From: Aquatica leii
Taxonomy: Eukaryota > Arthropoda > Insecta > Coleoptera > Lampyridae
DNA length: 64,000 bases
Direction of reading: 5' to 3'
NCBI GenBank assembly: GCA_035610365.1
Contig: CM069432.1
Coordinates: 278,603,482-278,667,481, forward strand
The position numbers were made by a program, and so were the translations under genes. The notes beneath the pieces are model-generated. The model was not told the DNA's origin and did not search any database. It saw only the letters and a program-made list of their open reading frames with translations. Position 1 is the first letter of the stretch. The number at the start of each line of letters is the position of its first letter. Positions 1-10,487 of the stretch are shown here, piece by piece.

Positions 1-1420
1 GTTTTACGAACCTTGCACGGCCAACTTACAATAGTCGGGATGAGGGGAGGTTCAAAGAAACAGTAAATATGCTTAAGGGCACCAGAGCTGATCCAAAGTA
101 ACTTTTCTATCTTGCTCAGAACAGAACGGTTCACACTTGTAGCACGATCGTAGGTTCGTAACCCTATATTCGGCTGTTCGAGTAGTCAACGTTGGTTATT
201 AACTAACGACGAGTCAAAGAGGAAGGTATGTTGTCATAAAAGAGCAAATAACCACAATAACTTTAATTTAGAATAGTAGGATTATCACAGGTATATCGAA
301 TTCTCATTACAGAGATGCCAGTCGTATTGGCAACACACAATACATCAGTAAAGTACAGTGAAATAAATAGCGAAGAATAGTTCGTAGTAAATATGGTTCG
401 TGTACAATATGCGAAATACACAAAATAATTAGTAATATGGCATTACAGACAATCACACAGTGATAATAAATTACTACAGTAATCTTAACCTATCGTAACA
501 AGTCGTGGTAATACATCGTAGGCAAAGTATACAAAGGAAGTACTAATATGACCTTATTGATAATAAAACATCGAGACTAATTACGAAATTAATATAGTAT
601 TAACGTTAATTACTCGTTGGTAGTACACAGCATGCGCAACTCAAAATAAGTAAAAAAAAAATTACTACCTAACTGGTAAAACAACAGTATTAATAATTAC
701 CGCACAAATATTAGCAAGAGTTTCGTGAGTGACCTTTCTGACAACGAATAAAATACATCAAATCACTTACCTCTAAACAGGAACTTTCACTAGTACGAAG
801 AAAGCGCTTTCCTCGGCAAGCAATCCTGTAAACACTCTTAAATAGCAAGTCGTGTCAAACTAATTCCTCACGAAAGTGAAATCTACAAAATGATTATTTA
901 TATTTAACGCAAGTACATAAAGCCTAACCCGGTCGTCGTATGCTGTTATACCTTTACGAAAACGGTGGTTACGCAGGTATCTGCCGCCTGAGTAGAATCT
1001 CGACAATTGTAGTTAGCTTCGGTACATTCAATTTTAGCCATATGTCGTATGCCTCGGATTATATTCGTCCGACGAAATAATTATTCGAAATTGATTCTTC
1101 ATTAATAGTTATCGACTAGGAACAGATGCCCGCACGTGGCGGAACGGCTATCAAATTACGAGAAATTACAACAGAGTTTTAATAAATGACAGCTATTAGC
1201 TTACCCGGTGACGACTCAAATGTATTACAAGCGTATTACCCTTATAAATTGGTCCCCATTACGGTGGATGGTCTTAGAAAATTTAATTGCAAGCCCCACC
1301 GGCCATTTTATGCAGTTGTCAAGTTAAAGAATTCGTCGTAAATGACAGTCACGCGTAAAGATCGGTAGGGGGCGTCCAAACCGGAATCTAATTTCAAGTC
1401 AATATACATAGGCGTACGTA
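1..1420. other. No gene seen; sequence of higher complexity than its surroundings
   Basis: I see no open frame of 60 codons or more on either strand and no recognisable RNA gene. CG dinucleotides look fairly common here and simple A/T runs less so than in the next kilobase. It may be an untranslated or terminal part of an element whose coding end follows at 1421, but nothing shows that directly. Confidence 0.4.
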
Positions 1421-1642
1421 ATGAAAATTTCGTCCGTAACAGGTACTACGAAAACTTTTATTAAAACGAGAATGGGTAATCACAATAGTAATATTAAAAT
1501 AACTAAAGAAGGCAATATTTCTAATATTACTAAATTAACGGAACATGTTATAAATAATTTACATGATGTAGATACAACAAATCCATTGATTTTATGTAAA
1601 AAAACTGATTATGAAAAACGAATGATTAAAGAAATACACTAG
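1421..1642 (+). pseudogene. Penelope-like element GIY-YIG endonuclease fragment
   Basis: This 73-codon frame looks like the middle and end of the GIY-YIG endonuclease domain that closes the single protein of Penelope-like elements. The visible pattern is a Lys/Arg-rich helix (FIKTRMGNH) after the missing GIY-YIG start, then ITKLTEH, then a C-terminal helix with YEKRMIKEIH. It matches the usual domain order of a conserved Arg helix, an H-containing middle block and a helix with R and E. There is no reverse transcriptase next to it, so this is at most a scrap of a PLE fossil. The assignment rests on spacing and helix pattern only; a chance frame in AT-rich DNA is possible. Confidence 0.35.
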
Positions 1643-1659
1643 TAATAGTAGTAATACAA

Positions 1660-2173
1660 ATTAAGCAGTATTTATTCTAATTTAATTAAACTTAGACCAC
1701 CCTGAGAAAATTAAACTGCAGAAATAATTTTCAAATATTAAGAACATTGTTGAATTACTTTCAATGATTTTGACTTTGATTAACTGGAGAAATTTAGCAT
1801 TAATGTAATGTTTGTTCAATATCAATGTACGTTTTATACAATAATGTGTTAGTTTATTTAGTGTTGGATTTGTTTATTATTTATAAATTGTTGTAATTAG
1901 AGGTAAGTTAATTTTATACAAAATATTTTTATTGTTGTTTATAGTTGTAATCAATTTTTAAGCATAAATAAGAAAAAAATATTTATCGAAACGTCGCATG
2001 TTCTAATTTAAACAAATTTCAATTAAATTGTTATGCTAAATTCCTGTTGCTTAATTTATATAATTTATCGTTTATAATTCAAATTAATACACGGCTGTAT
2101 GAAGAAAATATTTAAAAGAAAATTATTTTGTTGTGTTTTTGATGTCTGGTTGATGTTTTGTTGATGTTTTGCG
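1660..2173. other. AT-rich stretch without a recognisable gene
   Basis: Low-complexity AT-rich DNA up to the left edge of the duplicated IR block. I see no gene or element end in it. Confidence 0.5.
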
Positions 2174-2456
2174 TATTGGTAACTACAATTAAAGACAAAG
2201 GTTTTTGAATATTTTTCTGAAACAAATAAAAAAGGTACTAGAACGTTAGGTACACAACTTTTGAATTTTTATTAGAACAATTTCTTCATTCTATTGTGGG
2301 GATAAATAATTCAGATACTCACCAATAACATGAAACAAATGCTAAAAATAAGAAATTTCTGAAAATATAAAAGTATATACATGAGTATATATTTACTTAT
2401 TAGTTTAAATTTACTTTGTTAATATTCATTTTAATTAATAAACATGTTAAGTTGAG

Positions 2457-2505
2457 TTGAGCTTCATAATCGAGGAAGTCATGGTTCGAATCCAAGTACA
2501 CCCAG
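2457..2505 (+). repeat. tRNA-like 3' half with B box, copy A
   Basis: The sequence contains GGTTCGAATCC (2483-2493), a perfect Pol III B box/T-loop core, preceded by a CATAATC anticodon-loop-like stretch and followed by TACACCCA, which resembles a tRNA acceptor strand with its discriminator base. No matching 5' half (a GGGTGTA start) is found upstream. It is best read as the 3' half of a tRNA pseudogene or a tRNA-derived SINE scrap. The same segment occurs in copy B of the IR block. Confidence 0.55.
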
Positions 2506-3210
2506 AATTTGTTTATATAAAAATAATTTTTTTTCCACTCGAATCGTTAGTCTTTATGACGCATAAAAAATTTTTCAAAAAGAAAACTGAAAGAGAGAAA
2601 AACAAAAAAAAATTCATAAAAACAGCTCATCCACGTTTACAGCGAGGTCAGTTTTAAAAAGAGAAAATGCAAGTGTCATTAAAAAAAACAATTATTATTG
2701 TATAATCCGTACTGTTTTAGTTGGTTTATCGATTTATTGGTAAAGTGGGAACTAAGAACAGCTAGATTGTTAGAGGGCCACATAAAATAAAAACTTAAAT
2801 TCGATAGATGTCATCAAAGTTAAACAAAAATATATAAGAACACGTTTCATGACTACGTTTTCAATTATTGCTAAAAGTCGTTAAAGATAAAGAAATCGTA
2901 ATTACCTGTAAACCATACAAGAAATTTAGTTTACATTTAGTTTCTTATAATAATCAATAGATTTAACTATCAATCATTTCCTTTATTTGCATTAGCACAT
3001 TAATATCAATTTTCTATATTTCTTACGTATTTCTTTATTTACCAGTAATGTTTGAATTATTTAATTTAATATAAAATAATGACTGTTGTATTTTGGAGTT
3101 GGGGATATGTTGGTAATGTTATACATTGATTTGTGATTAGGCGTTACAGTTATACATTAGTGCCATATTATTTCAAACAGGTACAGAAACTTTGTCTTTG
3201 CGGACGAATA

Positions 3211-4992
3211 ATGTTTAAGTGTTCTATTTTAATTGCATCGTGTTTTCAACTATGTGTTTTTCTTCAACTGGAACACCATTCACCTACTAGTATGCAAAAC
3301 TGCGTAAAACAAACGATGAAAAAAGTTTTTACTTCTGACGCAACGATTTTGTTTATAAATTTTGAAGATGAAGTAATTTTTCCTGGTGCAATTTCAAATC
3401 CGTACGTAATTTTAAATTATTCTGTAAATCAAACAACAAAGTATATGGGTAAAGTTATTTCAAATAAAGTTCAGGTTGTGCTGCATTTAAAAAATTACGG
3501 AAACCAGAATCTAACTAATGTCGCAACGCAGTCGTGGCTACAACCTTATGAAAAAACGTGGCATCCAACGGAAACATTTATATTTATTACTTTTATTAAT
3601 GTAGTTGACGATTTGTTTAATATTTTTACATATTTGTGGAGTAATAACTTTATTAACGTAGCAGTGATTGCGTATGACTTAAATAACAATTTTACAGTGT
3701 ATTACAGTAATCCAAATTCACCTGACAACGATTGTGGAAAAAAAATTAATGATTTTATTGCAACCAATTGCGATTCTGCCTATATCTATGTGTTTCCAAA
3801 AATTATGAGAAAGTATACAAATTGCAGCTTAACTTTGTTATCATTTGATAATGACGATCCTTATAATGGAATCGCAAAAATGGTCACCATAGCCTACTCT
3901 GTAACAGATATGGTAACCAAATTACTTGATATGAATTTATATAAAAAAGAAATTACTGCAGTTACGAAACATATGTATACATTTTGCTTGATTTTGTTTG
4001 AATTCGATACTTTTCTATATTTTTCTCAACCTACCGTTCCATTTATTGAACAAGAAATATATTGGATTGTTCCCACACCTGCAAAAGTACCATCGTTGGA
4101 AGTGTTGAAACTTGTATTTAAACCAATCGTGTGGATTGTGATTTTAGTGGCGTTTTTAGTTACGGTTTTTACGTGGTGGGTAATTGCAAAATACTGTTCT
4201 GCCACAGAGAATAACCAGTTTTTTGTCATTTTGGAGAGTGTATATTCTATTACTATATTTGGATCAACACACGGGCCTCCGACATCGTTAACGTTAAAAT
4301 TTATATTTATAACGTACGTAATCTATTCGATCCATCTACAAACAGCCTTTACTTCAAATCTGGTGCAACTTTTAACGGTTCCACAATATGAAAATCAAAT
4401 AGAAAATTTAGAAGATCTTGCAAACTCTAATATTTCAATTTTATTTTCTAAAAGAGAACATATTGTCATTATATCATACCAGATTTTCTACAAAAAAATA
4501 GCTTCCAAATTTGTATTGACTAATGAATCTGAAATAATTAATAATATGCATCAATCAAGTATTAATTGCAGCATCTTTTTGTTAGAAGATTTGTTTTACT
4601 TCTACAAAAGAGGATCAAAAAACAGGATATATTATTTTGTAGACAGTTCTTATGCTGGGAAGGTTAAATTTTCCCTTGTGTCTTACCCATTTTCTTACTT
4701 TTGGCACACACTAAACGAAGTAATTGTACGTTCAATTGAGTCAGGTATTATAGACAAAATGAATAAAAATTTTAAAGAATCTCTAAAATGGTACGAGATT
4801 CGTCAGTATACTGACGATGCTGACGATAAAATCGTGATAACTTTGGAGCACGTGTGCTCGATATTTGTAATTTGGGGAGTCGGAATGGTTTTGGCAATTT
4901 TTGCATTTATTATTGAACACGTAAAGCACTTTACAAAACGACGTAAATTAACTCGTTTAAATAACCGTCTTATACATGTTGTCAATCGTTGA
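3211..4992 (+). CDS. Divergent ionotropic receptor (IR), copy A
   Basis: Intronless frame of 593 residues for a ligand-gated cation channel of the insect ionotropic receptor family, which derives from ionotropic glutamate receptors and acts in the membrane of chemosensory neurons. I chose the ATG at 3211 because it opens a hydrophobic signal peptide (MFKCSILIASC and on), matches the start of copy B, and the in-frame codons upstream look non-coding. After an N-terminal part (about 20-220) come lobe S1 (about 225-300), membrane segment 1 (about 305-328, with VAFLVT and TWWVIA), a pore and segment 2 (about 349-390; TAFTSNLVQLLT stands where glutamate receptors have SYTANLAAFLT), lobe S2 (about 391-540) and segment 3 (about 548-571). 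The glutamate-binding arginine is not evident, as usual for divergent IRs. An AATAAA-like signal lies about 50 bp past the stop. It looks intact; the ligand is unknown. Confidence 0.9.
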   Translation: MFKCSILIASCFQLCVFLQLEHHSPTSMQNCVKQTMKKVFTSDATILFINFEDEVIFPGAISNPYVILNYSVNQTTKYMGKVISNKVQVVLHLKNYGNQNLTNVATQSWLQPYEKTWHPTETFIFITFINVVDDLFNIFTYLWSNNFINVAVIAYDLNNNFTVYYSNPNSPDNDCGKKINDFIATNCDSAYIYVFPKIMRKYTNCSLTLLSFDNDDPYNGIAKMVTIAYSVTDMVTKLLDMNLYKKEITAVTKHMYTFCLILFEFDTFLYFSQPTVPFIEQEIYWIVPTPAKVPSLEVLKLVFKPIVWIVILVAFLVTVFTWWVIAKYCSATENNQFFVILESVYSITIFGSTHGPPTSLTLKFIFITYVIYSIHLQTAFTSNLVQLLTVPQYENQIENLEDLANSNISILFSKREHIVIISYQIFYKKIASKFVLTNESEIINNMHQSSINCSIFLLEDLFYFYKRGSKNRIYYFVDSSYAGKVKFSLVSYPFSYFWHTLNEVIVRSIESGIIDKMNKNFKESLKWYEIRQYTDDADDKIVITLEHVCSIFVIWGVGMVLAIFAFIIEHVKHFTKRRKLTRLNNRLIHVVNR

Positions 4993-5369
4993 GATGTTGC
5001 ACGTTTAACAAATATCATTTAATAATTTTGTAAAACCATGTAAAATAAAATAAAATGTATTAATTACAGAATTATTGTATTTATTTTTTTTTAAACTATA
5101 ATCACCGTTGTATCACAAATTTTACTATTTTTATCTTTGTTTTTGAAGTTGTTTTACTCAATAAAATCAATTCAACTGCAACTCTTTTTTTATAAACCTA
5201 ATCATTTTTATACGCAATTAAAAATGTCAAAAATTTTCAACTGAAATTGTAATATATAAATATACCCAAAGGGTTAGTCATTAATACTTATATTTTTCAT
5301 TTTTTAAAATATTTAGTAAACTTAACAAATTGTTATACAATTTTCCATTCTGGGTAATTAGCGTGTTGT

Positions 5370-6420
5370 CTTTATTACACAAGCTGAGCTTTCGTCAGAC
5401 GTCACAGTGGACATCTTCAGAGCACGAAACAAACTGATTGATACCGCCGTGAAGTTTCGCTTCTATAGACTGGCCTCCGATCTATAAATCTGGTTATTTC
5501 AATGGATTTTCTACCAAATTGCAAAATGTCATCAATGCACCTGTACCATCTCTTGGGTTTTAGATAAAATGTAGACAAAGCTTCTTTCTCAAAATCTTCC
5601 ATAAATATGTTAGCAACGACCGGTGAAAGCGGAGAACCCATGGCGGTTCCTAAAGTTTGCGAGTAAAACGTTTCTCAAAGAGTAAAATATGTAGAAATCA
5701 AACTTATTTCGAAAATTGGTGCAAAAAGACTCGACATCAAAACTAACTAGAATGTCAGTCTATTGCAAACGAAAGTTATGCAACTTCTCAACAAAATCCG
5801 TTGAAGTGAGTAGAAACGAATCAGTCTTTCCTGCTAAAGGGTTTAATAAATTTGCAAGATATTTAGATTTTTTATAAGTAGGTGAATTTATAGCGCTGAC
5901 AATTTTATGTAATCTACGGATTATTCGGTAGTTTTTGAATGTCTAGGTATTAAGTTTTTTATCGGCTTTTTTATAAGTTTGGAAAATATTCTTTCAATAG
6001 ATGAAGACAGATTTTTAGAAATTACTTTATACGACCCGTCTGCGAGAAGATAGTAGATCTTGTTATCATAATCTGATAGATTCATAATAACCGAAGCGTT
6101 CTCATTGTCAACTTTAAGGATGACTATAGATTTATCTTGTTTAAGAGATTTTAATGAAAAAATTCCAATTTTGGAATGTTACTTTGGAGAATTCTTGACT
6201 TCCGAAGAATTTTTGGAGTTTCAAAACAAACGGATTTGTTCTGCAAGAAGATTAGGAACTGCTTGGATATAAACTTCTGCAGCTGATACAATATCTTCAA
6301 TAGGAAGTTGTATTGAGGAGCATCAAAGGTGTAATCGTCTTAAAAATTTTTCAGTCAGCGGTGGTGGAATACGCATTAGAAACGGGACATAACATTATGT
6401 TTGGAAACACTACAATGTTG
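5370..6420 (-). mobile_element. Penelope-like element fossil (RT part plus terminal motif)
   Basis: On the minus strand a piece of reverse transcriptase is readable at 5641-5417, with MGSPLSPVVANIFMEDFEKEA followed by a catalytic IDD, the form typical of Penelope-like elements. Further scraps of the same protein reach back to about 6420. Just downstream, at about 5380-5430, the minus strand shows CTGAAGATG followed some 20 bases later by ACGAAAGC, the paired motif of PLE terminal repeats. Broken in several places and partial; a dead copy. It sits directly behind the IR block. Confidence 0.7.
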
Positions 6421-6529
6421 TTTCAAATTACTATCAGCGAAAAATTAGGTAATCCATTGACATAATTAAAAATCTTGTTAATATTAACCGAGATTCTAGT
6501 TTTAACTGGATACATAGCTTACTATTAAC

Positions 6530-8643
6530 ATGAATAAACCAAGTGTGAGGACAAAGCGTTTAATATCACTGGAATTAAACAAGTTGCAAGAAGAAAAGAT
6601 ATTATCAATGCGCTCTTCACAAAGTCGCTTACGAAAGAAAAGTAACGACAGTGATATTGAGGATCCGGATTATCACATTTCGACTTCAGATATTATGGAA
6701 TCGAGTGAATCTGATACCAATTTAGAGAATGAAAATATGACAGCATGCTCAACCGGAAATGTGGAGTCTAACGACCAAATTATTCTTGAAAATGAATCAA
6801 CAAAAGTTGAATTAGTTACATTTATAATATACAGGATATTAGACAGTATGATTGAAAATTTCACAGCACGTGGAACAAAAAGAAAGAGAAAGAAATATAA
6901 GGCAACACTTGCAGAAAGAACTCGTTTGAAACATGAACAACTGATAGGACAACATGCAGTTAAACCACCATGCAATGACACTTGTAAGAAAAAATGTGTT
7001 ATCAAAATTCTTCCTGAAAGACAGTTGGCAATAAATCAACAGTTTTGGAAAATGACATCCAAAGAACAAAAAACGTACATCTTCAAATATTCGAAAACAA
7101 CGCTTGCAAAAAGACATACAGCTGGTCTAAATTCACGCCGAAAGTTTACTCTAAAATATTTTTGCCTAGATCAGGATGGCAATGACCAAGAAGTCTGCAA
7201 AATATTTTATATGTCAACTCTGAGTTACAATAAAAAATCCGATAAACGTTTACGTACCGTTGTCAAGAATACAAACAACAATGACTTGCAAGCTACTCCC
7301 GATCTTCGCGGTCGCCATATACCCCATAATAAAATAGACAAAACCCGAATAGTAAACCACACAATTCCTTCCGTCCCTCCATTCCTCATTATCGTAGAGA
7401 GCATGCTCCCAACAGGAAGTACCTACCCACAGATCTAAATGTTCAAATAATGTTCAAGTGTTTTAAATCTGCTAACAAAGATTTCAAATGTTCTTACGAA
7501 CTTTATTAAAAAACTGTGCAGGAAATGAACATATCATTTGTCAAACTGGGCCATAAAGAATGTTTTGCCTGTGAACAATATTTTCTGCATGAGAAGAACT
7601 TTCTACATAAAAGAAATGATCCCAAACGCGACTGTCCTGATTGCGAAACGTATAGGGTTCATAAAACGAAAGCTGACGAAGCTCGCCAATACTATGCTAA
7701 TGACAAAAATGACACCAGTTGTGCGGCTATATATTCTGCCGATTTGCAGAAGGTATATTTTAGTCCTTTGTAATTAATCTAATACGTTCTTATAATTGTT
7801 ATTCATTTTTTCAGGTCATCATGCTCCCTCGATATGAGTCACTAAAAGAAGTAACCTTTACTGGTCGAATTACAGCCTTCAACGAATCTTTTGTACCTGT
7901 GGGAACGAAACAGAGAAACAAAATGCCATAGCAATAATCTGTAATGAAGGGGTGGCCGCGCGCTCAAAATATGACATTATAAGCACTTTTCATTCATTCT
8001 TCTTACGACATAGAGATGATAAACATATTATTTTCTGGCTAGATAATTGTTCGGCCCAAAATAAGAATTGGGCACTTTTAGCATTTTTTGTTAATATAGT
8101 TAATTCAAACATATGTAACGTACAGAAGCTTGAAATTAAGTATTTTGAGCCTGGCCACACCTTTATGTCGGTTGATTCGTTCCACCACCAGGTAGCTCTT
8201 TAAAGAGACAACAAAAGGTTTTTGACTTTGCGGATTTTGAAGAATGTGTTCAAAGCTCCAACAGTCGCAGAGTTGTAGTGGTTACTATGAGGTGCAGTGA
8301 TTTCTACGACTGGGGAGACTACACTTCACAATACAAATTGAAAAAAATTAACCCCCGACCTTACTTAAATAAAATGGTACACTTGGAGCGATTTTAATAT
8401 GCTTTACAAAAATAGCTTTTCGGGTAGATCAATAACATTAAATTTCTTGAATGCAAAAGTAGTGAAAAGTGGATCTACAGCAATTTCTCCTCGAAATATG
8501 GATCGGGGCATTTTTGCTGAAAGAAAAAATGGCATTCTATCTAAGCTTGGACTAGTAATTCCAAAAAATAGGTTGAAGTTCTGGGAAGATATAACTTACT
8601 AGAGCAGCTAATGGAAGATGAAACTGAAGAAGAGGACATTTAA
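6530..8643 (+). pseudogene. Decayed spliced gene with DDE/RNase H-like layout (DUF7869-type)
   Basis: A multi-exon protein of about 650 residues, now broken. The N-terminal part (6530-7438) is acidic and Ser-rich, then basic (KRKRKKYKATLAERTR), then a Cys block (CNDTCKKKC). After a break comes a Cys pair region (CFACEQYF, DCPDCETY), then IYSADLQK, a canonical short intron (7753-7814, GTATAT to TTTTCAG), WLDNCSAQNKNW and FEPGHTFMSVDSFHHQV. The three acidic sites (YSAD, WLDN, SVDSFHH) look like an RNase H-fold catalytic core. I recall the same blocks in multi-copy arthropod and fungal proteins (DUF7869), possibly of transposon origin; I am not sure which superfamily. Breaks: a frameshift near 7385, a TAA near 7505, a stop near 7930, a frameshift near 8205 and one near 8595. 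A poly(A) signal follows at about 8720. Confidence 0.55.
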
Positions 8644-8649
8644 ATATGT

Positions 8650-9085
8650 GTTTGTTTGTGGCATTATTTCATATATATTTCTTTTCATAATGTTTTATGT
8701 ACAAATTTGAGTATTATTTCAATAAAATAAATGTTTAGTTAGTTATTTCCGATTTTTATTTCCAATAATCTCCTTGATTACTATGGTTTATGGGCGTATC
8801 TGACATATTTTTCAGTTAAGACTTTTTTAGTTAGCAAATGACACAAAAGATATTAAGGAAAAATCTGTCATAATTCAAAATTTAGACTGATGTCACAATT
8901 TTTGACAATTCCACTGAATTTCTAAGAAAAAAATAGTCGATATTAATATTTCGATATTTAATAAAGTTTATCTTAACTAGTTGGCATAGACAAAAATACA
9001 AAACCTTAATTATCTCAAAACTATGTTTTTGCAGATACGCCCATTAGCGTTAGCAGGACAGAATAGAAACAAATCTTTAGTTCTC
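8650..9085. repeat. Non-coding tail with a spaced 13-bp inverted repeat
   Basis: ATGGGCGTATCTG at 8790-8802 reappears inverted as CAGATACGCCCAT at 9032-9044, some 230 bp apart. This may mark the end of the decayed gene's element or a small foldback. No gene is seen here. Confidence 0.4.
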
Positions 9086-9345
9086 CTATTGATTTATTGG
9101 TAAAGTGGGAAACAATTATGCAAAGAAGTAAAAAAACAATTTTACATTGCTAGAGGGTGTAGGTTACATACAATAATATTTAAATGTGATGGATGTCATC
9201 AGAGTTAAACAGAAGCATTACAACTACGTTTACAATTATTGTTAAAAGTCATTTAAGCTAAAGTAATAGTGTCTACTAAACAATTACTTGCAAACTATAC
9301 AAGAAACTTGGTTTACCTTTAGCATTTTTCTAATGTTAAATAATG
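9086..9345 (+). repeat. Relic of the IR-block 5' flank, copy C
   Basis: About 260 bp match the region upstream of both IR genes (2726-2960 in copy A, 22200-22335 in copy B). Shared parts are GATTTATTGGTAAAGTGGGA, a CTAGAGGG block, GATGTCATCA.AGTTAAAC, the CTACGTTT.CAATTATTG block and ACAAGAAA.T.GGTTTAC. The match fades after about 9345 and no receptor frame follows. It is the remnant of a third copy of the unit, or of its upstream repeat. Confidence 0.65.
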
Positions 9346-10214
9346 TAACCGTTATTTAGCAAAATTTAGGCCAATATACACAAGCAAATTTTGTGATCAA
9401 AATTTTAAGCAAATTAAATGTCGTAGTTTTATTGCATGGCGCACTTTATCGCCACCTACTAACACTACTAAAAAAAGAACTACTACAAAACTTAGTATCT
9501 AACATTCCTTTAAATTTCTTCAATAATATAAGTAACATGACAAAATGTTAAAAAAATCACTTTACTAATTTTTGGTTGCGTACGATATGAGTACGGCAGC
9601 AGACAAAACGGTCCAATTCTGGAAGATGTTGTTTTAGTATTAGTTTGTGGTACTATTTTCTTAAGATGAGCAATTTTTGCAAAATCAAAATAGATTTTAA
9701 CTTTGAGTGGAATTTTTACATAACAAATATAATCATTGTGCTTGATGACATTCAATAATTTTTACTTTCCTACAAGGAAAATATAGCGATCGCAATGTGT
9801 GTGTGTGTGTGTGTATGGGTGTGTCTGTGTGTTCGTGAGAGCGCGCGTGCGTGCGTGTGTGTAACCATAACCAAATAATTTGGGCAAATTTCAATGGTAA
9901 TGGCCAGTATACAAGCCGCATGGTGTGATTAACGACAAATTGTAAATACTGACATCCAATATAGTGACAATGTAAAAATGTTTTGATATCCAACTTTCTC
10001 TGATGTAGTGGTTTAACATTCCACAATGTTATTTTTAAGAGCTTAGCCATTATTTAACCAGTTTCTTTATGACTGTGGTTAGCATGTTTACAATCCTACT
10101 ATTTTGTTGTAATAATTGATTGAACATACTTTTGAACTCCTTCAGATTCTGTTTAAGACTATTATCTTCTCAATGAGAAGGTTGATTTCGGGTTGCTTGT
10201 GCATAATTTAAATA
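9346..10214. other. No gene; contains a GT/GC microsatellite
   Basis: AT-rich DNA with a compound (GT)n/(GC)n microsatellite at 9796-9862. Short frames here are shadows of the repeat. A short motif around 9740 (TTGTGCTTGATGACATTCAATAA) recurs with changes near 27790. Nothing else is recognisable. Confidence 0.5.
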
Positions 10215-10487
10215 CAGCTGTCCCTCGATAATCCGACAGTTAAGGGACCGAGAGAGTGTCGGATTACCGAAAATGTCGGATTACCAAAAATGTCATATTA
10301 TCAAAGATGTTTTATTCTTAATGCGTTTGAACACAATGAAGTTAAAAAAAAAGGAAGAAACAGTAAAGGTACATGTAATTTATTAATACCAGGATACAAA
10401 ATAACAGCACATGTAAGTTTTTAAAAGAAATACGGAAAGAAATTTAAGTAAAATCTACAATATGTATGTACATACATACATATGTAT

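Larger units (their letters stand above)
2174..5335 (+). repeat. Duplicated IR block, copy A (about 3.1 kb)
   Basis: The stretch from about 2174 to about 5335 matches 21838-24755 in the same orientation, about 19.4 kb downstream. The matching parts are the far upstream flank (TTGGTAACTACAATTAAA at the left edge), a tRNA-like scrap, the near promoter region, the whole receptor frame and the 3' flank down to a TTAGTCATTA motif and ACTTAACAAAT. The coding part is the best conserved; the flanks carry small indels. The left edge in copy B lies within the 3' end of a Jockey-like LINE, so copy A probably starts with the last part of the same LINE. Confidence 0.85.

Noticed and set aside
2457-2505. 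A complete functional tRNA gene
   Set aside because: Only the 3' half is recognisable; no acceptor partner, D arm or A box upstream, and copy B has a broken T stem.
3133-3210. An upstream in-frame extension of IR copy A
   Set aside because: It begins without an ATG, is not matched by an in-frame ATG in copy B, and would bury the signal peptide.
4803-5018. Minus-strand frames within the IR genes
   Set aside because: Shadows of the receptor reading frame, present in both copies because the copies are similar.
6673-7117. Minus-strand frames opposite the DDE-like gene
   Set aside because: They arise antisense to the clearer plus-strand coding blocks and show no motif.
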